Source: Prorocentrum cordatum (taxonomy: Eukaryota > Sar > Dinophyceae > Prorocentrales > Prorocentraceae). Taken from it: a stretch of 64,000 bases of DNA. Both the position numbers and the translations under genes were made by a program. The notes beneath the pieces were generated by a model. It searched no databases, was not told the origin of the DNA, and saw nothing but the letters and a program-made list of their open reading frames with translations. Position 1 is the first letter of the stretch; each line of letters starts with the position of its first letter. The stretch lies in assembly GCA_963575745.1 (NCBI GenBank), contig CAUYUJ010016060.1, positions 732,960 to 796,959 of the forward strand, given 5' to 3'. This document shows, in pieces, positions 51,479-62,989 of this stretch.

Positions 51479-52099
51479 TTTCAGTCTTTTGCGATACGAG
51501 CGCCGCTTCATGTCTCAATGGTGGCACGTTGATAGGTCGTCCGACCGCCGAGAGGTTGATATTGATTTTGCTATCGAATCGACGTCGTCGTCGGCTGAGC
51601 GAGGATCTTCGTCGGAGTCGACTGATCGAGGATCGTCGTTGTCGTCGCCTGATCTGCTCCACTCTGTCCTTCCTCCCTCCCTCAACATCCGAAGTTGCCA
51701 ACGTTACCCTATGTCGTACCTAACCGATTGGCATCAAGTGACCAGATTAGTTCGCCCGCATGTTTATGGGTGGTGACATCGTCAGATTCGTCATGTGTCG
51801 TGCAATATGTATGGGAAGCGCGCGCGTCGAACGACTTACAGGACAGCAACGGAAGGACGAGGACAGAGGCCCCTGGCCCGAACAGGAAACGCGGGCGGGA
51901 ACGGGGGGCAGGAGAACAGCGCAAGCGGGAGCGGAACACTCAACGCGGCAGCAGCAGGGAAACGGTGGAAGGAGGACACGGACGATAACGAGAGAAGTCG
52001 AATGAAGAGAGAGGGTATCGGCAATTTCCCCATAGCACGCTGGACAAGCAGCGCGGCCCGCGCAATGTCGCCCTGGCGCTCCATGGGGCCAGGTCTTGT
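51479..52099. other. No supported gene
   Basis: 51585-51650 has TCG-rich GTCGTCG and GACTGATCGAGGATC motifs. The rest is unassigned. Confidence 0.4.
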
Positions 52100-52630
52100 T
52101 TAGCGAGTGCAAGAAACGAGCTCGCCTGCCTGCCAGCTCCTCCGCCTCCTTCCCGCACCCTTTTCGGCGCCGGATCTGCACGCCCGCCGGCGCGTCGCTG
52201 GGTCTGCGGGTGGCCCGCGGGCAAGGGAACCAAGGCTAGGGTCGCGCATTAACAGCAGCTTGCCCACCGTCGCCGCCCAGGACAGCATCGCGTAGAGGTT
52301 CAGGCAGGGGGCGTCCACGTCCCGCGCGTCCGTGAAACCAGCGTCGGCCACGACTCCGAGAAGCACGTCCCGGCCCTGGCAGGCCGTGGGCGCCAGGACT
52401 TCGGCGCGGGAGATGATCAGGTCGTGCGCGTGGCCTGTCGAACGGGAGGTTTGACGAAGACGGAGCCAACCGCGCCCGTGGGGTCGATGGTGCGATCGAG
52501 GCCCACGAGCTTCATGCCGCGAGCACCGAAGAATGCGCGCGGCATCGAAAAGCGCAGTCATGCCATGCTTCACAAATAGGAAATACGGAATGATGAGCAT
52601 ACCTGGAGGGCGATTCGTCAAATCCTGGTC
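52100..52630 (-). pseudogene. Coding-like minus-strand segment with a frameshift, function unknown
   Basis: On the minus strand one frame reads GMKLVGLDRTIDPTGAVGSV then FVKPPVRQ, and a second frame continues AHDLIISRAEVLAPTACQGR, DVLLGVVADAGFTDARDVDA, PCLNLYAMLSWAATVGKLLL and MRDPSLGSLARG. Composition and hydrophobic pattern are typical of real protein, and the switch at about 52440 looks like a single frameshift. Upstream, MLIIPYFLFVKHGMTALFDA may belong to it. I do not recognise the family. Probably one exon of a decayed gene; it abuts a tandem repeat on its upstream side. Confidence 0.35.
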
Positions 52631-52649
52631 AGGGCGTCTCAAATTTGCA

Positions 52650-53395
52650 CCCAAGTAGCTTTCAATGTTTGAGAGTTGCAGCCCGTCCGCGACGGCGAGG
52701 TCGCATCTGAATCTGCGTAGCGCGCCATTCCGCTGGGCCCCCCCAGCAACCCTCGAAAAGTGTCGACAGTCTCGCAGATCGCGGCCCCACACGGACGGCG
52801 GGATCGAATCTGAATTTGCGTAGCGCGTCGCGCTGCTGGACCCCCCAGCGGGCCTCGAAACTGGCGACTGTTTCGCAGATCGTTGCCCCCCAGAGACGGC
52901 AAGGTTGAATCTGACTGAATAAATATAGCGCGTCACTCCGCAAACCCCCCCCCGCCGCAAACCGAAAGTGGCGACAATTTCGCGGATCGCAGACTCCCAG
53001 GGATGGTAAGGTCGAATTCGGTTCTGCGTCAGACGCCAGTCCGCTGAACCCTTTCAACAGCCGACGAAACCGGACCCCATGGATGGACTGGTTTCATCTG
53101 AGCTTTCGCACGACGTCGTTCTGCTGGGCCTCCAAGCAGCCCACGAAAGTGACGACCGTTTTGCAGACCGCAGCCCTCAAGGATGGCGAGGTCGACTTTG
53201 AGTCTGCAAGAAAATACGCCAGTCCGCCTCAGCAAAGTTTGAAATTGGCGACGGTCTCGCACATCGCAGTCCCACAGGGACGGCGATGTTTAATTTGAGT
53301 ATGCGGCGAGGCCCCACTCCGCTGGTCCCTCCAGCAGTTTTCGAAAGTGGGGACAGAGCCGCAGATCGCGGCCCTCCCTGGGGAGTGCGAGGTAA
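52650..53395 (+). repeat. Degenerate ~100-110-bp tandem repeat, about 7 copies
   Basis: The unit contains TTTCGCAGATCGCRGCCC, CAGGGACGGCGAGGT, CGAATCTGA-TTTGCGTAGCG, CTGCTGGGCCCCCCAGC and CTCGAAA-TGGCGAC. Anchors at about 52772, 52873, 52980, 53160, 53262 and 53361. Confidence 0.8.
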
Positions 53396-53889
53396 CAGAG
53401 GACGGTGAGGTCGGCAGTCGGGCAGGTGCATCCCGGGTGGAGGGCACGAACAAGGAGGATGGAGAGGAGGAACGAGAAGAGGGAGGAGGCGGGAAGGACG
53501 GAATGAGGGTCGCGACCGCGGCAGTCTATTCAAAACGAGATCCCAAGTCAGGAAGGCAGGGCGAAATACAACATCGCAGAACATCGCGCGACGTGAACCC
53601 TGGGCCCCATCCTTTTGCGTCACGTTTCGAGCGATGTGTTTGTGTGTGTGTGAGAGAGAGAAGGTCCCGGGGCACGGAACAGGGCGCACACGCCCGTTAT
53701 GGAAGCACTGTCACGCCAGGATCTCAGGGTCCTTCCCTTGGGGGGTAATGATGGGGGGGGGAGAGGCATATGGGGTGAACGCATCGACCCCACCCCGCTC
53801 AGGAGCGCGCGGATCTACTTTCGGAGGGCTCCATCTCCGACCCATCGACGATGCCTCGCCGATTCCATAGCAATGTCCCCCCTCGTATA
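53396..53889. other. No supported gene
   Basis: Mixed sequence; GT/GA microsatellite at 53636-53662. Confidence 0.4.
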
Positions 53890-54040
53890 CCATCCCCATC
53901 CTCATCCTCATCCTCATCCTCCTCCCCACTCCTCCTCCTCATCCTCCTCCCTCTTCCTCCTCCTTCCACTCCTCCTCCTCCTCCTCCTCCTCCTCCTCCT
54001 CCTCCTCCTCCTCCTCCTCCTCCTCCTCCTCCTCCCCCTC
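53890..54040. repeat. ATCCTC hexamers and TCC tract
   Basis: CTCATCCTCATCC followed by about 70 bp of pure CTC. Confidence 0.95.
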
Positions 54041-54864
54041 GTATACCAGTCCCTCCTTGTTGTTGCCCCTCAGGGTCCCTCCTCCATTCCCTCCCTCCCT
54101 CCTCCGCTCCGCCCTCCTGCCTCCTCGCGAGCTGCTCGATCGGGGCACTCCTCGTTGGACTGCGCCGAAGACCGCTTTTGGAACCTCGAGAGACCGCCCG
54201 ACACCCCGCCGACGACGGTCAGACGACCGCCGGCGAAAAGCCGCCCGAAGACCGCCGGAGACGGCCCAGGAGCGATGGATAATCGGGCCGAACGAAAGGG
54301 GGGGATACGGAAAGGGGGGGCTAGGAAATTTGCTGCATGCAGCTGGTTTCGGCCCCGCCGAGGGGCCCATTCCTGGATACATGCGCGCCTCCGGCGCCGG
54401 GAGGCGCTGGGAAAATCAGCTACGTGAGCTGATTCTCAAACCCCCCCTTTGCTCTCCCCCCCTTTCGCCCAGGCCGAGATAACAGGGGGTCCATGGTCGA
54501 ACACGTAACCGTCTGCTGCTGCTCGCACTTTCCTTTCCTGAAGGGGCCCTGAGACACACAAATGAATATACACAAATCAACAGGTTCCCCCTGTTTTCCT
54601 CTATTTTCTTGGTGTTTGTCTCCCCCCCACTTCCGATATTTTTGATTATTTTCCTGGGAGTCGACGATTCATTGTGTCTGTGTGTTTTTTCCCCTTCTGA
54701 TTTCCCCTGTACATTCTGGCAGCCCGGCCCAGGCACTGGCGCCCCAGTGATCGGTTCCCCGCCGCGCAGCCCCGGGTGACGGGGCGCGCTGCCGCACACG
54801 CGTTTCTTTTCCCGCGCCGAGGGGTGCTTCCCGAAGAGGTGCAGCCGCAACGCCAGGTAGAGGA
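54041..54864. other. No supported gene
   Basis: GC-rich, then AT-richer around 54560-54660. Short frames only. Confidence 0.4.
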
Positions 54865-55168
54865 AGTGGATGAGGGGGGGAGGAGGGAGGGAGGGGGACG
54901 GAGAAGGAGGAAAGGGAGGAGGAAAGGGAGGAGGAAAGGGAGGAGGAGGAGGAGGAGGAGGAGGAGGGGAAGAGGAGGGAGGGCAGGATAGGGAGGAAGG
55001 GAGAGAGGAAGATGATCAGGATGAGGATGAGGATGAGGATGAGGGTGAAGGTGAGGATGAGGATGAGGATGAGGATGAGGATTAGGTTGATGATGATGGA
55101 TGAGGATGAGGATGAGGATGAGGATGAGGATGAGGATGAGGATGAGGATGAGGATGAGGATGAGGATG

Positions 55169-55217
<49 letters not shown>

Positions 55218-55221
55218 CGAA

Positions 55222-55266
<45 letters not shown>

Positions 55267-55343
55267 AATGATGCTGATGCTGATGCTGATGATGATGATG
55301 ATGATGATGATGAGGAGGAGGAGGAGGAGGAGGAGGAGGAGGG
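54865..55343. repeat. GGA, GAGGAT, GAT and GACGAT arrays
   Basis: A graded block: GGA-rich (54865-55000), GAGGAT hexamers (55015-55170), GAT (55170-55220), GACGAT hexamers (55220-55270), GAT/GCT (55270-55312), GAG (55312-55343). It ends exactly where the SL relic starts. Confidence 0.95.
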
Positions 55344-55365
55344 TCCGCAGCCATTTTGGCTCAAG
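55344..55365 (+). other. dinoSL relic (one mismatch)
   Basis: TCCGCAGCCATTTTGG + CTCAAG, 21 of 22 positions identical to dinoSL (C for T at position 5). Preceded by G and the GAG tract, followed by the decayed repeat gene. Confidence 0.85.
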
Positions 55366-56990
55366 GCCGCTTGTAAGAGCTTCATCCGCCGCATCAGGCC
55401 ACCGTGGGGGGGGGGGTGCAGCTCCCGTCCCCACGGCCAACCGCAGCGCGATGGCGGCTCACGCTGCGGGCGCCAACAGCCCAGGACGAGCAGGGCTACG
55501 AGAAGACCACGGGCCTCACGAGACCTAGGCCAGCCAAGGTTATGCGCAGGTTGGTTTGTGCAGTAAGGCGTAACAAGTCCATCAGAGAAAGCGACGTGCA
55601 CGCCTTCATGCAGGACGTGGCACTCAGCACATCTTCGTGCAGGTGCCAGTGGACTACGGCCACGGCACCACCTGTGGCTACGAGGCCAACGGCTACGAGT
55701 ACGACGCTTACCAGTGCGGTTCCACGTACGAGTTTGACTACACTGATCTCCCTGCCAAGCTCCCCCATGCCACGCCTGGCCAGCGACATGGGCAAGACCT
55801 TCGATGGCGCTGGGCTACGAGAAGGCGCTGGGCTGCGAGGGCCGCGGGAAAAGCCCCGAGAACCACCAGCTGAGCTACGAGAGGCACCATCGGAGAGCCA
55901 CAAGCCAAATTACGAGGGCCACCAGCTGAATCACAACAGCCACGAGGAGAGCCCCGAGAGCCACCGCCACACATACGAGGACCACTTGCTGAGCTACGAG
56001 GGCAGAAAGCTGAGCTACGAAGGCCGCGAGCAGAGCTCCAACAACCACCAGCTGAACTGCGAGAGCTACCAGCGGAGTTACGAGGGCCACCGGCTAAGCT
56101 ACGTGAGCCACCAGCTGAGCTGCGAGAGCCTCTTGCGGAGCTACCAGGGCGGCCTTCTGAGCGACGCTAGCCACCAGCGGAGCAATCAGGACCACAAGCT
56201 GACCGAAGAGAACCTCCACCTGAGCTACGAGGACCACAATCAGAACAACGAGGGCCCCAAGCTGGGCTGCAAGGGCCACGCGCAGGGCTACGAGGGCCTC
56301 CGGCTGAGCAGCGAGGGCCGCGAAGGAAAGCCTCCAGCAGAGCTACGAGTGCCACCGCGTGAACTACAAGAGCCACGAACAGAGCCTCGAGAGCGTTCAG
56401 CACATCTAAGAGGACCACCTGCTGGGCTACGAGGGCAACTCGCCGAGCTACGAAGGCCGCGAGCAGAACTCCGACAACCACCAGCTGATCTGCGGAAACT
56501 TCCAGCGGAGCAGCGAGGGCCCGAGGCTGAGCCACGTGAGCTACCAGCTGAGCTGCGAACGCCTCTTGCGGAGCTTCCAAGGCCACCCGCTGAGCCGCCC
56601 CAGCCACCAGCGGAGCAACCAGGGCCGCAGGGTGACCTACGACAACCTCCACCAGAGCTGCGGTGGCCACGAGCTGAGCGACGAGGATGCCAAGGCGGGG
56701 CTAGAATGGCCACGCGCAGGGCTACGATAACCTCCAACTGAGCTGCGCAAGCCACCAGCCCAGCTACGGGGGCCACCAGGTGATCTGTGCGGGCTACCCG
56801 CAGGGCTACGAGGACCACTGGCTGGGCGACCAGCCCATCTTGGAGGACCAAAATCAGTGTTGGGAGGAGAGCGACAGCTTCGGGGAGAAATGCAGCCTTA
56901 AGAACCATAGACGGAAGAGGACACGTGGCATGGTCGCGTCAAGTGGTCAACCGCCGCTACGGCTACGGTTTTGTACAAGTGTTCTTCATA
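55366..56990 (+). pseudogene. SL-tagged retroposed gene of SYEGHQL-type repeats, decayed
   Basis: The ATG at 55451 lies 85 bp after the SL (MAAHAAGANS). Fragments in different frames follow: QDEQGYEKTTGLTRP; YEANGYEYDAYQCGSTYEFD then YTDLPAKLPHATPG at about 55678-55780; DMGKTFDGAGL; GYEKALGCEGRGKSPENHQL. From about 55890 a long run is built of 10-residue, 30-bp units such as SYEGHRLSYVSHQLSCES and YEDHLLSYEGRKLSYEGREQ. Each frame change drops the Tyr-rich peptide and exposes a Pro/Glu/Leu/Arg frame (PPAELRGPPAEL), so several indels have accumulated. The ancestral product was a Tyr/Glu/His/Gln-rich repeat protein of unknown function. No intron evidence and no poly(A). The 3' limit is uncertain. 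Confidence 0.6.
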
Positions 56991-57059
56991 TAACGTGGAC
57001 TCCCCACCTAACGTCACGCGGGCCTCGGTGACACCGAGCCTGGCCCGCGCGGATTGGGC

Positions 57060-57780
57060 GTGACACCTGCATACCAGCGACACGTTTGTCTCTGAATGAT
57101 GCTCCGACCTGTGCGTGGGCCGCATCTCTGAAATTGCAGCTGCCACTTGGGCGCCGACTACGTCCTTCATTGCGCGCGTCGTTCTCCCCATGGGTCTTGC
57201 GTTGCTGTCGCCTGTGCCCCAGCGACATCCTTCATTGAGCATGTCGTTCTCGCCTTGGTGCTGGCCACATATTTGATTGAAAATGATGCTGTCGCCGAGG
57301 TGCTGGCGACACTCGTCATTGAGCATGTCCTTCTCGCTGTGGCGCCGGCCATACCTCGGACCGAAGATGTTGCTGTCACTTGGGCACTGGCGACATTCTT
57401 TATTGCGCATGGCGTTCTCGCCTTGGCGCAAGCCGCATCTCTGATTGAGAATGTTGCTGTTGCAATGGCTCCGGCAACATCCTTCAATGAGCATCTCGTT
57501 CTCAATCCATCGCGGGCCACATATCTCTCAACAAATTTGCAGTTTTGCTTGCAGCACACATGATTGCGATCATCGTTCCCGCCTCAGCGCGGGCCGCACT
57601 CGCGACTCGAAATGGTGTTTTCGCCTACGGCCCAGGCTCCGGCTGCGCGCATAATTGCGGTTCTTGTTCTCGCCTCAGCGCGGGCCGCGCTCTCGCCTGG
57701 CCCCGGCCGATAATATGATTGCGAATATTGTTGTCACCTCTGCCGCTTCGGCGCTGGCCGCGCCCTTGACTACGTCTTGT
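57060..57780 (+). repeat. 42-bp tandem repeat, degenerate
   Basis: Unit: TTCTCGCCTTGGCGCTGGCC then ACATCTTTGATTGAGAATGT-G. Steps of 42 bp (14 codons) between about 57240 and 57540, looser to 57780. A second cluster of the same unit is at 60310-60710. Confidence 0.8.
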
Positions 57781-57959
57781 TCGTATGGTTTACCATCGTT
57801 CGGGCGCCCGCCACATCCTGCTTGCGAGCGCAGTTCTCGCCAGAGGGGAAAACGGGGCCTTACGAGTTTGTGGGGTGCGCAAGCTTCCCGATCGCGGCCC
57901 CATTTGCGGCCATTTTGGCGCCAAGGTGCCGCTTGGGTTTCTTCGCGTCTTGCTAGTGG

Positions 57960-60300
57960 CTATCGTAGTGCAGGTCGCACTGGTGCCGGTGGTGCCGCTA
58001 GTAGTATTACGCATGGTGGTGCTGATTGCTGTCGTGTTATTCACAGTGGTGTTGTTTCTGATGACGCTCCTCACATTGGTACTCCTCGTTGCACTTGTGC
58101 GGGTGCGCGTAGTTTTTTTTTGTTGTTGTTTCCGTCGGGCAGGTCGCAATGGGCTGCTGATGGCGCTGGTAGTGTTACTCGTTGTGCTGCTGGTTCCCGT
58201 CGTGCTGGTCACACTGGTACAGCTGGAGGCGCTGGTGCTGCAGCTTCGTGACACGCTCCTGCCTCTGGCGATATTCATCACACTTGTACTGTTCGTTGCG
58301 CTTGCGTTGGTGCGCGTAGTCTTGCTGTTTTCCGTCCTGCTGGTCACAGTGGTGTTGCTGGTGGCGTTGACAGAGCTGCGCGTGGTGTTGCTGCTTCCCA
58401 TCCTGTTGGTCACGCCGGTGCAGGTGGTGGTCGTGCTGCTGCGTTTGGTGCTGCTGCTTCCTGTCGTGCTGGTCACGGTGGTACTGCTCGTTACGCTTGC
58501 GTTGCTGGTTACCGTCGTGCTGGTCACACTGGTGCTGTTGTTGCGTTAGTGTTGGGGCGCGTAGCGCTGCTGCTTCCAGTCGTGTTGGTCGCGTTGTTCT
58601 TGCTGGTGGCACTGGCAATGCTGCGCGTGGCGCTGTTGCTTCCCGTCTTGATTGCCACAGTGCTACATGCTGTGGCGTTTATGTTGCTGCGCGTGGTGCT
58701 GCTGTTTGCTGTCGTGAGGCTCACCAAGTTGCTAACGGTGGCGCTAGCGTGGGTCCCATTATTGCAGTGCTGCTGCTGGCGTTCGTGCTGCTGCTGGGGG
58801 TGCTGCTAGTTCTTGCCGCACCAATCACACTGGTGCTGCTGGTGGCGCTGGTGATGCTGCGGGTAGAGGTGCTAGTCTGAGTCGTGCTACCCACTGAGGC
58901 ACTGCTGGTGGCCCTAGTGCTGCTGCGAGTGGTGCTGATGTTTCCTGTTGTGCTGGTCGCCGTGGAATCGTTCGTTGCGCTCGCGCTTTCCCTGCTGCGT
59001 GCCCGACGAGTGGCGGCCCGCAGCCGCCACAGCGGGCAATTACGACGCCAGCGCACGGCGGCTGCCGGACGCCCCGGACGACGACGGTGGGAGGGCGCTA
59101 CCCAGTGGCCGCTGCTAGCCAGGTTACGCGCCCGTGCTGGCCAGGCAGGGCGCCGGTGCTGGGCGCTGGATTTGCTGGCCCAGACCAGCGGCGGCAGGCG
59201 GTGGGCGCTGACGGCGGGCCCACGCCGAGCCAATGGCCCGTCCTCGCGCTCGCCCTGGCGCTCTGGGTTAGCGCTGCTATTATAGGCCTCGGGTGGCGCA
59301 ACCCTTCCCCTTGGGAGCGACCGCCGATCGGGCTTGGGCAGAGCATCGGTTGCTCCTGGGGTGTGGTTCGCACCTGTTCCCAGCCAAGCTTCGCGCGGAC
59401 GCATTGCGCATTTCTGCTCTGGGGCACCCCCAGTGCCCAGCACAAAATCGAACAACTTGGGCCGTGACGCTTTGCGCTGGAGTATGGGAATGCCTCCACC
59501 CCACTTGCCTGGCCAGCGGGTGGGGTAGGGGCGCTCGCGCAGTCCAGCACGAATCGCGTGGCACTGCTGGTTCCCGTCGTGCTCGTTCTAGTGGAACTGC
59601 TGGTTCGCTGCTGCGCGTGGTGTTGCTGCTTTCCGTCGAGCTGCTTCCAGTGGTGCTGTTGGTGGCGCTGGTGCTGGCGCGCGTCGTGCTGCTGGATCCT
59701 TTCGTGCGAGTCTTGGCGGCGCTGCTCCTTGCGCGTGTGCTGGTGCTGCTGGTGGCAGTTGTGGTGCTTCGGGTGGCGCTGCTACTCCCCGTCGTGCTGA
59801 TCACACTGGTGCTGCTCGTTACGCTTGCGCTGCTTGTTACACTTGTGCGTCTGTGCTGGTGCGCGTAGTGCTGCTGCTTCCCGTCGTTGTGGTCACACTG
59901 GTACTGCTGGTGGCGTTTGTGATGTTTCGTTTTGCGCTGCTTCTTCCCGTCGTGCTCGTCACAGTGGCACTGCTGGTGGCGCTGGTGCTGCTGCGTTTGG
60001 TGTTGCTGCTTACTGTCGTTCTGGTGAGAGTGGTGGTGCTGGTGGCGCTTGTGATGCGTCGCGAGGTGCTGCTTTTCCCCGTCATGGTCGTCATACTGTT
60101 GCTCCTAGTGTCGCTGGTGATGGTGCGCGTGGTGGTGCTGATTGCTGTCGAGGTGCTGTTGGTGTCGCTTGCGTTGCTTGCGCTGTTATGCATGCTGCTG
60201 CTGGCGCTGGTGGTGGTGCTGCTGCTGCACATGGTGCTGCTACTTCTGGTACTGTTCGTCTCGGCGGTGCTACTGGTTGCGCTAGGCCCAGTGCGCGTGC
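57960..60300 (+). repeat. 66-bp tandem repeat
   Basis: Unit: GTGGTGCTGCTGCTTCCCGT, CGTGCTGGTCACACTGGTGC, TGCTGGTGGCGCTGGTGATG, CTGCGC. The 22-codon period keeps a very hydrophobic frame (RVVLLLPVVVVTLVLLVAFV) on the plus strand and a Ser/Thr frame on the minus strand. Flanked on both sides by the 42-bp repeat. I regard the frames as by-products of the array. Confidence 0.8.
58990..59545. other. Non-repetitive insert inside the 66-bp array
   Basis: The array stops near 58990 (CTGCGTGCCCGACGAGTGGC) and resumes near 59545 (GTGGCACTGCTGGTTCCCGT). The insert is GC-rich with a plus frame containing a possible membrane helix (QWPVLALALALWVSAAIIGL) followed by WRNPSPWERPP. No domain recognised, no evident terminal repeats. 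Confidence 0.45.
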
Positions 60301-60309
60301 GCAGTGGGA

Positions 60310-60710
60310 CACTTCTTCCACGATTGCGACGGATGCTCTCGCCTCACCTTTGGCCACATCCACTGGATGGAGTTGTTTGGGCCTTGCCCAGGCCACAGCG
60401 GAGGCCATCTCCATGATTGCGAATGTCGCAGCGGAGGCCATCTCCATGATTGCGAATTTTGCCATCGTATCAGCGATGGCCACATCAGTGATTTCGAACG
60501 TCGTTCTCGCCTCAGCGCCGGCCGCAGCCAACGATAGCGAATATCACCCTCACCTCTTCGCCAGCCGAATTCACGACGGCGACGGCTGCTTTCACCCCAG
60601 CGCCAGCCACATCCATGACTGCGATTCTGGCCTCAGTCCTGGCTACATCCACGATTGCGAAAGCTGTTTTCGTCTCGGCGTCGACCAGATTCTTCGCTGG
60701 AGCCGACGAG
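60310..60710 (+). repeat. 42-bp tandem repeat, second cluster
   Basis: GCGGAGGCCATCTCCATGAT and TGCGAATGTC repeats, with CTCGCCTCAGCGCCGGCC as in 57060-57780. Confidence 0.75.
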
Positions 60711-60829
60711 GTGCTGGTGATCTTGTTGCCAGCTTTGGGGTGCATGTTGCTGTGCCGGCCCGCTCTGGTGCACCGTGTGCTGCAGCTCGCGCGTGACACG
60801 CCGGTGGCGCCGAGCCGTGGCTCGCGTCA

Positions 60830-61260
60830 GCTCCGATAGGTGAGGTTCGCCGTGGCGCGGTGTCGGCAGGGGCTGGGTCAGGCTAGGTTCGGCATCGGCT
60901 AGGTTCGGGATTGGCCCTCCAGTGAGCGCGTGGAAACAAAGCGAGCTTGACTGCGACGCCGGCGTCGACGAGAGCGAGATGGACGACGATCGAATCGGGG
61001 ACGCGGGTGCCCTTCGCCGCGAGGCTCGGCAGCGGCGAGGTGCAGGCCCTCGACGCGCGGAGGCGGGGCTCCACGCCACGGGCGTCTGCCCCGGGCTGCT
61101 GCGTCGCATGTTGACCGCCGGACACATCGCACGATTGGTACGCTGGTGCGCCCGTAGTCCGACCACGGCGCGGCAGACAGCGTCTCTCGAGCACACCGCG
61201 ATCGACAAGATGCACTGTCGTTACCGGGAGCACAAACTCTTGGATGGCGCGGCCGCTCAG
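60830..61260 (+). other. Coding-like stretch, unassigned
   Basis: A plus frame (SAWKQSELDCDAGVDESEMD, then HTAIDKMHCRYREHKLLDGA) has fair composition, but the minus strand is open too. No family recognised. Confidence 0.2.
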
Positions 61261-61297
61261 TGCACCCCGCCCCACGAGTTCTTCACGACACGTGGGC

Positions 61298-61515
61298 AGG
61301 CAAGGAGGAGGAGGAGTGGAAGGAGGAACGGCAGGAGGAGGAGGAGGACGAGGAGGAGGAGGAAGAGGAGGCGGCGGAGGAGGAGGAGGAGGAGGACGAG
61401 GGGGAGGAGAAGGAGGGGGAGGAGGAGGAGGAGGAGGAGGAGGAGGAGGAGGGGGAGGAGGAGGAGAAGGAGGAAGACGAGGATGAGGAGGACGAGGAGG
61501 AGGGGGGGAGAAAAG
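61298..61515. repeat. GGA tract
   Basis: GAGGAGGAG with GAC and GGGG interruptions. Confidence 0.95.
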
Positions 61516-61689
61516 GACCAGTGTAAACCCAAGACTCTGTCAACGACGTTGGAATACACCCTTCAAGTAAGTTCCTTCTTCATAGGCCCATGCAACGGTT
61601 CATTTCCACTGAGGGCAGTGCCCCGGCGGGCCGTTGGGGGACAAACGTGCGAAAATCTTGAAGCGTGCCAGAACACCTTTTTCATGACT

Positions 61690-62230
61690 TCACTGTCACG
61701 AGGCAACATGATTGCTGCGCATGGCCGATCCCGAATCGCGCCAGGAATCAAGCCCTTGGACTTCAACACCGCGAGCCAACGCAACTGTTGACCATCCTGA
61801 ATCGTGCCAAAACACTCTGGTAAGTTAGCCATGCGGCAGAGTGAAGCTCTTGCAACTTCTTGAATCGAATGCGCGCTGCGCTAAGGCAAGAGCCGCATGA
61901 TGGAAAGGATCGGCCTTCAACCCGCGAGAACCTTGCATTTTTGAATCGGACGTGTGAGCGCTATGGCAAGAACCACAGTTTGAAAACTATTCACCTTCAA
62001 TCCATTAAACTGTTTCGAATTTGGAACCGCGCTGGGGCGCACTGGGACCTCGACGAGCAGCGCTTGTTCGCCGCGCTCGAGAAGGACGCCGCGTCTGCAG
62101 AGAGAGACATTTTGGAAGCCAGTCCGTAAAACTCATGTGCATTTTTTTGTTGTGAATGTGCGCGGCGTTCTGGCGAAAACCACATGTTGGAAGCGGCCCG
62201 CCTTCCATCCGAGAAACTGTTGCCAGTGCT
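61690..62230 (+). repeat. Degenerate ~80-100-bp repeat
   Basis: GGCAAGARCCRCATG-TGGAAA ... CGGCCTTCAACCCGCGAGAA recurs at about 61885, 61960 and 62170, with related pieces at 61720 and 61800. Between the last two, 62025-62129 reads GAHWDLDEQRLFAALEKDAA in a plus frame ending at a stop, which looks coding but is very short. Confidence 0.5.
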
Positions 62231-62394
62231 TAAGCTTTGGGCTCGTAAGTGGTTAGGAAGTCTCAGGCGGAACTCCCGGCCCGCCCTTCCGACTGTCATC
62301 GGGGTGCGATAGTGATGAGGTTGTCATATGAAACCGGAGTACAGGAGAAGAAGTACGGGGAGGAAAGGGGGGAGGGAAAGAGGAAGATGAGGAG

Positions 62395-62520
62395 TCAGAG
62401 GAGGACGAGGAGGACGATGATGAGGCGTAGCAGCAGCAGGAGGGGGAAGGTAGGAGAGGGGGGGGTGAAGGCGGTGGGGGAGCAAGGTAGGTGCGTCCAG
62501 GCCATATCTGACATCCTGCC
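62395..62520 (-). repeat. Polypurine tract with GGATGTCAGATATG motif, minus strand
   Basis: The reverse complement reads GGCAGGATGTCAGATATGG then CCTGGACGCACCT, matching GGTAGGATGTCAGATATGAC then GCGAGCGCACCT at 21262-21293 and its copy at about 20520-20552. Confidence 0.6.
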
Positions 62521-62989
62521 CCGCCCTCCTTCCCCCCCGGGCACCTATCCCATCAAATCGCCGGTCGGTGTGTCCTAGAAGACCTTGATCCGCCAAATCA
62601 CCCCATCGTGTAATGCGCAAGGAAAAGGTGTGTGGGGGCTTTGTACGTTACAGGAGCAGGTGGTGGATGAGCCGAAGGAAGAAGAGCATGAGGAGGATCA
62701 GCAGCAGCAGAAGCAGGAGGAGCCTGCGGATTAGATCGGATCCGGGATGACCAAGGAAAGGCGGAGTAAGGGAATGGAGGGCGCGGCAACAACGAGACAG
62801 GGATGTGATCCAGAAGTGCGGCCCGCGCCGAGGCGAAATAACCATTTTAAACGACGGGAGCAAGAGCCGATCCAGCAGTGTGGCCAAATTGGACCGGGAA
62901 CGCCATTTTGAAGGACAGAGATCGGTCCGGCCGGAATCGATATATTAGCCACCGTGGACAGGAATCGATACGTTAGCAGCATGTGGTTT
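62521..62989. other. No gene recognised
   Basis: Mixed; 62650-62730 is AGCAGCAG/GAGGA-rich. ATCGATA-(G)TTAGC and GACAGGAATCGATA duplications at about 62925-62975. Confidence 0.4.

Noticed and set aside
57902-57923. Possible fourth SL relic: GCGGCCATTTTGGCGCCAAG
   Set aside because: It shares GCCATTTTGGC and CAAG with dinoSL, but the rest differs, GGC..GCC makes it partly self-complementary, and no coding segment with an obvious start follows. I consider it chance.
57785-60416. Multi-pass membrane protein from the hydrophobic Leu/Val frames
   Set aside because: The hydrophobicity repeats with the exact 66-bp DNA period and is broken by stops and frame changes; the minus strand is equally open with a Ser/Thr repeat.
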